In this document: positions 1-6,869 of the stretch, one piece after another
How positions within the stretch are numbered: position 1 is the first letter of the stretch
Layout of the letters: each line of letters begins with the position of its first letter
The notes under the pieces: model-generated
What the model saw: the letters and a program-made list of their open reading frames with translations, nothing else
Database searches by the model: none
Told to the model about the DNA's origin: nothing
Assembly: GCF_050175855.1 (NCBI RefSeq)
Contig: NZ_JBFXIO010000244.1
Span: 1-8,005 of the forward strand
Reading direction: 5' to 3'
Source of the DNA: Piscinibacter sp050175855
GTDB taxonomy: Bacteria > Pseudomonadota > Gammaproteobacteria > Burkholderiales > Burkholderiaceae_C
Length of the DNA: 8,005 nt
Made by a program: the position numbers and the translations under genes

Positions 1-1380
<1,380 letters not shown>

Positions 1381-1386
1381 CGTTGT

Positions 1387-1391
1387 CTCCT
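1387..1391 (-). promoter_or_regulatory. Ribosome binding site of the AcoR-like gene
   Basis: On the minus strand AGGAG lies six bases before the ATG at 1380. This fixes that start over the upstream in-frame extension. Confidence 0.75.
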
Positions 1392-1415
1392 GTGGCGGCT
1401 TCTGGCGAGCCTCGG

Positions 1416-1430
1416 CGTGCCTCGGGCACG
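1416..1430. repeat. Short palindrome CGTGCC-TCG-GGCACG upstream of the regulator
   Basis: Perfect 6-bp arms (1416-1421 and 1425-1430) flank a 3-bp centre, 36-50 bases upstream of the regulator ATG. It could be an operator for autoregulation or a small hairpin in the leader RNA. The symmetry is directly visible, the role is not. Confidence 0.45.
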
Positions 1431-1493
1431 TAAGCTTCGAGCCTACCCACCGGCTGCGCACGCGCAAGCACTTCGGCGGAAATCGGGCCTGGG

Positions 1494-1532
1494 GCTGTCC
1501 CGCTTCGTGACAGTGCCGCGCCGCGGGACAGC
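1494..1532. promoter_or_regulatory. Candidate upstream activator sites (TGTC/GACA inverted repeats)
   Basis: GCTGTCCCGC (1494-1503) and GCGGGACAGC (1523-1532) form a perfect 10-bp inverted repeat with a 19-bp spacer. A further GACA at 1509-1512 pairs with the TGTC at 1496-1499 as a second, tighter dyad of 17 bp with six of seven arm positions matched. The cluster lies about 100-135 bp upstream of the predicted start site near 1631, which is where sigma-54 activators usually bind. It is therefore the best candidate for the binding site of the divergent AcoR-like protein. Confidence 0.55.
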
Positions 1533-1556
1533 GACGGCACAGTCTCGCGCCGTCGC
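1531..1556. repeat. Inverted repeat GCGACGGC / GCCGTCGC
   Basis: Perfect 8-bp arms at 1531-1538 and 1549-1556 are separated by 10 bases. The left arm abuts the activator-site candidate and the right arm overlaps the next inverted repeat, so the two could not form or be occupied together. Function unknown; possibly an additional operator. Confidence 0.4.
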
Positions 1557-1586
1557 CTGACCCGGTTCTTGCGCCGGATCAGGCGA
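1553..1586. repeat. 13-bp inverted repeat between activator sites and promoter
   Basis: TCGCCTGACCCGG (1553-1565) and CCGGATCAGGCGA (1574-1586) match at 12 of 13 positions around an 8-base centre. It ends about 18 bp before the -24 box. Because it is upstream of the predicted start site, it is more likely a protein-binding site than an RNA hairpin. It could be a second regulator site or an occluding operator. Confidence 0.5.
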
Positions 1587-1604
1587 TTCGTGCGCGAACC
1601 GCGC

Positions 1605-1620
1605 TGGCACGCCGCGTGCG
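1605..1620 (+). promoter_or_regulatory. Sigma-54 (-24/-12) promoter of the aldehyde dehydrogenase
   Basis: TGGCACG-CCGC-GTGC matches the sigma-54 consensus TGGCACG-N4-TTGC except for the first T of the -12 element. The invariant GG (1606-1607) and GC (1618-1619) are at the exact required spacing. Transcription would begin near 1631, leaving a leader of about 64 bases. A divergent sigma-54 activator gene supports the call. Confidence 0.75.
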
Positions 1621-1683
1621 ATGGGGCCCGCCCGGTTCCGCGCGGCATCCGGATCGTGCGGCCATTCCAACCACCTTCCGGAC

Positions 1684-1688
1684 GGAGA
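1684..1688 (+). promoter_or_regulatory. Ribosome binding site of the aldehyde dehydrogenase
   Basis: GGAGA six bases before ATG 1695. This favours 1695 over upstream in-frame starts, which would add about 42 residues not seen in the family. Confidence 0.75.
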
Positions 1689-1694
1689 CAAGCC

Positions 1695-3218
<1,524 letters not shown>

Positions 3219-3229
3219 GCGAAGCGTCT

Positions 3230-3259
3230 CGAAGAGCCCGCGCCCGCGCAGGCTCTTCG
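3230..3259. terminator. Shared hairpin between convergent genes
   Basis: CGAAGAGCC (3230-3238) and GGCTCTTCG (3251-3259) are perfect 9-bp arms with a 12-base GC-rich loop. It lies 11 bases after the dehydrogenase stop and 11 bases beyond the phospholipase stop, so it can serve both strands. Neither side has a long U-run, so termination may be weak or Rho-assisted. Confidence 0.6.
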
Positions 3260-3270
3260 TCCCGGATCCA

Positions 3271-4494
3271 TCAGGGTGTGGCGCCCGGCGCACCGGCCTC
3301 GAAGCCGGGCGGCGCGGAGCGCCACACCTCGCCGCTGGCGGCACGCGTCCGGCCGTGGGCGAACAGGGACTGGACGTAGCGGGGGTCGTACCACTGGTCC
3401 CAGCTCGCCTCGAAGTCGTCGCCGATCCAAGCGGCCCGGAACTGCGCACCCGCCCGCTGCGCCTGCGTGTAGACGACGTACAGGTCCGCCACGCCCTGCG
3501 ACTGCGACATCAGGTACATCGCGTGCTCGCCGAGCGCCGCGACGTTCGGCGGCATCACCATGTACTCCGACTTCGCACGCCCATTGCGGATGGCGTAGAA
3601 CTCCGGTCGCCCGCGATGCCGGTGCGCCTGCATCACCTTGGCCCAGTCGAACGCGGGAGACCATACGAACAGCTGGCGCGTGAGGCTGCCGTCCATGTGC
3701 ATCTCGTGGAAGCGGCGGCCGCCCGCCTCCACCTCGAGGTAGACCGGCGGCAGCAGGATGGGCACCGAGGCGGAGGCCAGCAGGATCTGGTGAATCAGCG
3801 CCAGGGCTTCGGGCTTGCCGGTGGACGCGATCGCCCCGAGGTCCCAGGTCACCTGCCGGCTGGCGTAGACATGCGTCGTGCCCACGAAGAGGCGGCGGCC
3901 GCGCAGGTGTTCGCGAGCCACCGCGCGCATCATGCCGGCGTCGAAGTGCTGCGCGATCAGCTCGCGCAGCGGTTGCGACGACGCGAGCGCGTCGTTGAAC
4001 AGGGCCAGCAAGCGGGGCCGGGGCTTCACGATGTTCTCCGAGCTCAGGCCGGTGAAGAGCTGCGACATCTGCGCATCGAACCCCGGGCCGAGGAAGGCAT
4101 AGGGCGCCGCCAGCGCACCGACGCTCACGCCGGTGACGATGTCGAACTCGGGCCGCTGGCCGGTTTCACTCCACCCCGCCAGCACCCCGGCGCCGAAGGC
4201 ACCGTTCGAGCCGCCGCCCGAGATGGCGAGCACGCGCAGCGGCCCCTTGCCGGCCATGGCGTCGTGGCTCGTGAAGCCCGACGGTCCTCCGGTACCCCAC
4301 AGGTCCATCTCCTTGCGGCCGGAGCCATCGCCGAACGCCCGGATGCCGCGAAAGCCCGGCACCTCGGCGACGTCGACCAGCTCGGCCGGGATGGGCGGCA
4401 AGGCAGGCGCGTTGGCACAGCCCTGCAGCATCACGACTGGCAGTGCACAGGAGGCCGCGCTCGCGACCATGAGGCGTCGTCGGCTCGGCGACAT
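3271..4494 (-). CDS. Patatin-like phospholipase, predicted lipoprotein (407 aa)
   Basis: A patatin-fold serine lipid hydrolase, expected to cleave acyl ester bonds of phospholipids or other lipids at the cell envelope. The catalytic set is complete: oxyanion loop SGGGSNGAFGAG (about 92-103), nucleophile elbow GVSVG with Ser124, and the dyad Asp268 in MDGS. The N-terminus has SRRRLM followed by a hydrophobic stretch and the lipobox LQGC (lipidated Cys26). The SRR pattern is Tat-like but not a full consensus. AAAGGAG touches the ATG at 4500 but is six bases from the ATG at 4494, so 4494 is chosen. A promoter candidate with a palindromic spacer lies upstream, so it is probably transcribed apart from the kinase gene on the same strand. 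No link to alcohol oxidation is evident; it may simply be a neighbour. Confidence 0.9.
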   Translation of the reverse strand: MSPSRRRLMVASAASCALPVVMLQGCANAPALPPIPAELVDVAEVPGFRGIRAFGDGSGRKEMDLWGTGGPSGFTSHDAMAGKGPLRVLAISGGGSNGAFGAGVLAGWSETGQRPEFDIVTGVSVGALAAPYAFLGPGFDAQMSQLFTGLSSENIVKPRPRLLALFNDALASSQPLRELIAQHFDAGMMRAVAREHLRGRRLFVGTTHVYASRQVTWDLGAIASTGKPEALALIHQILLASASVPILLPPVYLEVEAGGRRFHEMHMDGSLTRQLFVWSPAFDWAKVMQAHRHRGRPEFYAIRNGRAKSEYMVMPPNVAALGEHAMYLMSQSQGVADLYVVYTQAQRAGAQFRAAWIGDDFEASWDQWYDPRYVQSLFAHGRTRAASGEVWRSAPPGFEAGAPGATP

Positions 4495-4500
4495 GCGCAT

Positions 4501-4507
4501 CTCCTTT
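4501..4507 (-). promoter_or_regulatory. Ribosome binding site deciding the phospholipase start
   Basis: AAAGGAG on the minus strand. It has zero spacing to ATG 4500 but six bases to ATG 4494, two codons further in, so the second ATG is favoured. Confidence 0.7.
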
Positions 4508-4530
4508 CGGGCGGGCTGCCGGTGCGGCGC

Positions 4531-4559
4531 ATGTTATTCGCGCCGGCGCGAAGCGGCAA
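4531..4559 (-). promoter_or_regulatory. Candidate sigma-70 promoter of the phospholipase gene
   Basis: On the minus strand TTGCCG (4554-4559) and TAACAT (4531-4536) are 17 bp apart, each matching four of six consensus bases. Transcription would start near 4524, leaving a leader of about 30 bases. It is one of the few AT-containing spots in the gap and fits the gene well, but both boxes are imperfect. Confidence 0.45.
4537..4552. promoter_or_regulatory. Perfect 16-bp palindrome, candidate operator
   Basis: TTCGCGCCGGCGCGAA is a perfect palindrome occupying 16 of the 17 spacer bases between the -35 and -10 candidates. A dimeric repressor bound here would block the promoter. No U-run follows, so a terminator for the upstream kinase gene is unlikely. 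Confidence 0.5.
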
Positions 4560-4608
4560 AGGCCCTGCGGGCGCATGGGCTCGACGTGCCCGCGCGATGC
4601 CTGCCGTC

Positions 4609-6009
4609 CTAGGCGGGCGGTACGCCAAGGACTGCCGACAGCCGCAAGCCCGGTCTGCCGCTCCCGGGCCTCGCGGCCCTCAGCGACAGGTCGCCGCCGA
4701 AGGCCCACACGCGTTCCTTGATGCCGGCCAGCCCGTTGCCGCGGCGCAGCGCGGCGTCGCCATCGGGCAGGCCGATGCCGTCGTCGGCCACCGACCACTC
4801 GATCGCATCGCCGCCGTCGGGCCAGCGCAAGCTCAGCCTCACCTCCGAGGCCTGGGCGTGCCGTGCCACGTTGGTGAGCGCCTCCTGGCTGATGCGGTAC
4901 AGCGCCAGGGCGAGGTCGTGCGGCAGGGTACGCTGCGCCGGCGCGTCGATGTCGAGGTGCACGCGCAGCGCGCCGCTGGCGCTGCGCCGCCAGCCGTCGG
5001 CCAGGCCGCCGAGCAGCTCGGCGAGCGTGGCCACCGTGATGGCCTCTCCGGCGCCGGCCAGCGGCTGCAGCCGCGCCAGCAGGTTGCGCACGTCGCTCTG
5101 GATCGCCGCGCATTGCTCGCTCATGCCCTGCACCACCGGCTGCACGTCGGGCAGATCCTTCAGGCGCTGCGCGAGCCACGCTGCATCGACACGGATCGCG
5201 GTGAGGCGCTGGCCGAACTCGTCGTGCAGTTCGCGGGCCAGGCGCATGCGCTCCTCCTCCTGCAGCGACTGCACCTTGTGGCCGAGCAACCGCCGCTCGG
5301 CCTGCGCGGCGTCGAGCGCGGCGCCGAGCGAACGCAGCGCCGCGGCGATCTGCTCCAGCTCGCCGATCGGCATCGTCGGCATGGCGCGCGCGGCGGCGGT
5401 GTCTCCGGCCTGGATGCGGCCGATGGCCGCCAGCATGCCCTGCAGCGGGCGGAAGGCCGAACGCACGTTCCAGCCCATCACCACCATCATCACCACCAGC
5501 CCGGCCAGCAGCACGCCCAGCAGGCTGGCGAGGTAGATCGCGGCTTCGCGGCGCTCACTGTCGGGCTGCGCGGCGAGAGTGAGGATCCACGGCGGCTTGC
5601 CGGGCCGCTCCAGGGTCCAGGTGACCGGCTCGATTGCCGCGCCGGGGCGCCACCGCCGGTGCCAGTCGACCAGCCGCTCGATCATCGGCGAGGCCGACGA
5701 CGGCGGCAGCCGCCCGACCAGCAGCCGCCCGGTGGCGTCGCGCAGCGACAGCGAGAGGTGGCGCAAGGGCGTCTCCTCGCCGCGCCAGGCGAGCAGTGCG
5801 ACGAGCTGCGCATCGCTGAGCTCGCCGGCACGCGACAGGCGTTCCATGGTGGCGGCGAGCGACACCGCCGCGTTCACCTCGCTGTCGATGTCGGCGTTGG
5901 TGCGCGCCAGGCCCAGGGCCAGGGCCGCCAGCACGGTGATCGCCGCCACTGCCAGCGCGCGCCGCATGACGCGGCGCGGCAGGTCCAGCGGCACGCGCGG
6001 ATCGCTCAC
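4609..6009 (-). CDS. Membrane sensor histidine kinase, NarL/UhpB type, MoxY-like (466 aa)
   Basis: A two-component sensor that would phosphorylate a NarL-type response regulator. Order: TM1 at about 18-36, a periplasmic domain at about 37-156, TM2 at about 157-180, a HAMP-like linker to about 235, a coiled segment, the dimerisation/phosphoacceptor region ERMRLARELHDEFGQRLTAI with His262, and a HATPase with N-box QEALTNVARHA (Asn380), DDGIGL (409-414) and GNGLAGIKERV. The periplasmic part, with its DxxVNAAVSLA start and LRHLSLSLRDATGRLL, looks like the LapD/MoxY N-terminal sensor domain; this is recognition by eye. It starts at GTG 6009, seven bases after the stop of the upstream gene, with no clear Shine-Dalgarno sequence, suggesting translational coupling; ATG 5967 is an alternative. 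No response regulator follows. Proximity to a PQQ alcohol dehydrogenase recalls MxaY and PedS2, which regulate such enzymes. Confidence 0.92.
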   Translation of the reverse strand: MSDPRVPLDLPRRVMRRALAVAAITVLAALALGLARTNADIDSEVNAAVSLAATMERLSRAGELSDAQLVALLAWRGEETPLRHLSLSLRDATGRLLVGRLPPSSASPMIERLVDWHRRWRPGAAIEPVTWTLERPGKPPWILTLAAQPDSERREAAIYLASLLGVLLAGLVVMMVVMGWNVRSAFRPLQGMLAAIGRIQAGDTAAARAMPTMPIGELEQIAAALRSLGAALDAAQAERRLLGHKVQSLQEEERMRLARELHDEFGQRLTAIRVDAAWLAQRLKDLPDVQPVVQGMSEQCAAIQSDVRNLLARLQPLAGAGEAITVATLAELLGGLADGWRRSASGALRVHLDIDAPAQRTLPHDLALALYRISQEALTNVARHAQASEVRLSLRWPDGGDAIEWSVADDGIGLPDGDAALRRGNGLAGIKERVWAFGGDLSLRAARPGSGRPGLRLSAVLGVPPA

Positions 6010-6016
6010 CGTGCGA

Positions 6017-6709
6017 TCAGAGGTCGTACCAGGCGATGCCCAGCACCACGCCGCTGCCGCGCACCTCGTCGCTGCGCACGCGCTGCCAGGCGACGTCGAC
6101 GGCGAGGCGCTCGCGCTTGAGCCAGTGGCGCACGCCGGCGTGCTGCAGCGTGCCTTCGCGGTCGCGCGCGACTTCGGCGAACAGCGACGTGCGGCGCCAC
6201 ACCTCGTGCTCGCCGGCGATCACCGCGGTGAATACGCGCCGCTCCTCGCGCGGCTTGGCCACGCCGACGTTGAGGTGCACGCGGCTGGTCTCGGCCTCGC
6301 CCGGTTGCCAGGTGAAGGGCAGGCTCACCGACATTGCGGCGCGTTCCCACGGCCCGCCCTTCGGCCGCTCCATGTCGAGCGCGAGCACCACGCCCCAGCC
6401 CCAGCCTTCGCGCGCGATGCGGTTGAACAGGTGCTTGAACTCGATCTCCAGCTCGTGGCCGTTGCCGTTGTACCGGTCGACCACGCGGCGGAACTCGGCC
6501 TGCAGCGAGTTGTCGGGATCGAAGGCGTACTCGGGTGCGACAGTCAGCGACGCCTGCCGGCCGGCCTTGCGGTACCAATTCTCTACTGACCAGACCTGCT
6601 CCTCGTCTTCTTCCGCGGCGCCGCTGTTGGCGAAGACGTACGGGCGGTCGGCGGCATGAGCACTCAACGACAGGAAGGCGAACGTCAGCGCGGCGAGCAG
6701 GCGTGTCAT
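6017..6709 (-). CDS. Exported beta-rich protein of unknown function (230 aa)
   Basis: I do not recognise this protein. It has a clear Sec signal peptide (1-19, hydrophobic core, cleavage after AHA). The mature part begins with an acidic patch, EEDEE (33-37), then FDPDNS (63-68). From about 85 onward it is a series of alternating polar/hydrophobic segments, such as HELEIEFKHLF, WGVVLALDME, AAMSVSLPFTW, RVHLNVGV and VVLGIAWYDL, separated by charged turns. This is the pattern of a small outer-membrane beta-barrel, and the last strand ends the protein. The ATG at 6709 is preferred because it begins a normal signal peptide; a GTG at 6742 would add an odd 11-residue extension lying on a terminator tail. 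No strong ribosome site is visible. It is followed after seven bases by the sensor kinase, so the two are probably co-expressed and may share a sensing role. Confidence 0.8.
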   Translation of the reverse strand: MTRLLAALTFAFLSLSAHAADRPYVFANSGAAEEDEEQVWSVENWYRKAGRQASLTVAPEYAFDPDNSLQAEFRRVVDRYNGNGHELEIEFKHLFNRIAREGWGWGVVLALDMERPKGGPWERAAMSVSLPFTWQPGEAETSRVHLNVGVAKPREERRVFTAVIAGEHEVWRRTSLFAEVARDREGTLQHAGVRHWLKRERLAVDVAWQRVRSDEVRGSGVVLGIAWYDL

Positions 6710-6727
6710 GGCGCCGATCGTGCCACG

Positions 6728-6766
6728 AAAGAAGAACGCCACGCCCGCGGGTCGCGGAGCGTGGCG
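6728..6766 (-). terminator. Terminator-like hairpin with U-rich tail
   Basis: On the minus strand CGCCACGC and GCGTGGCG form perfect 8-bp arms (6759-6766 and 6737-6744) around a 14-base loop, followed at once by TTCTTCTTT (6728-6736). This looks like an intrinsic terminator for transcripts coming from the PQQ dehydrogenase gene. It ends only about 19 bases before the ATG at 6709, which leaves almost no room for a promoter for the next gene, so it could also act as an attenuator. Confidence 0.6.
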
Positions 6767-6813
6767 CCAAAGTCGACGGATGCGAATCGTGGACGGCCTC
6801 AGTGTGCCGTCGC

Positions 6814-6856
6814 GCGCGCCGCCTGTCCCGGGAACGGTTCCCGATCGGCGGCGCGC
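6814..6856 (-). repeat. Large two-part stem after the PQQ dehydrogenase gene
   Basis: An outer perfect 10-bp stem (6814-6823 with 6847-6856, GCGCGCCGCC and its complement) encloses an inner 15-bp palindrome CGGGAACGGTTCCCG (6829-6843), separated by a 5/3-base internal loop. It begins 13 bases after the stop codon at 6870. There is no U-run after it, so it is more likely a 3' stabilising structure or a Rho-linked pause than an intrinsic terminator. Confidence 0.55.
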
Positions 6857-6869
6857 CTTCGTCAGGGTC

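Larger units (their letters stand above)
1381..1694. other. Divergent intergenic regulatory region
   Basis: This 314-bp gap separates the divergent regulator and aldehyde dehydrogenase genes. I see no credible coding sequence in it. Open frames crossing it are GC-driven shadows. It holds a -24/-12 promoter facing the dehydrogenase, three inverted repeats between 1494 and 1586, and a short palindrome near the regulator start. For the regulator itself only a poor sigma-70 candidate is visible on the minus strand (TTGCGC, 16 bp, TAGGCT, three of six matches in each box), so its promoter is unresolved. Confidence 0.8.

Noticed and set aside
4562..4572. Small hairpin GCCC-GCA-GGGC followed by CTTT after the kinase gene, minus strand
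   Set aside because: A 4-bp stem is too short to support a terminator call in DNA this GC-rich.
5476..5503. A run of CAC/CAT codons on the plus strand that would read as polyhistidine
   Set aside because: It is the complement of the Val/Met-rich second transmembrane segment of the kinase, read in a shadow frame.
6504..6521. DPDNS in the exported unknown, resembling the beginning of lanmodulin EF-hand loops
   Set aside because: The loop lacks Gly at position 6 and the acidic residue at position 12, and there is only one copy. The strand pattern of the protein is unlike a helical EF-hand protein.
6711..6725. Second -24/-12-like sequence on the minus strand, TGGCACG-ATCG-GCGC, with GG and GC at correct spacing
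   Set aside because: The start would be near 6699, inside the exported-protein gene about 10 bases after its ATG, so it cannot drive that gene with the assigned start. The -12 element is also weak.
6710..6742. GTG start at 6742 for the exported unknown
   Set aside because: It adds MAFFFRGTIGA encoded on the U-tail of the hairpin and spoils an otherwise normal signal peptide.
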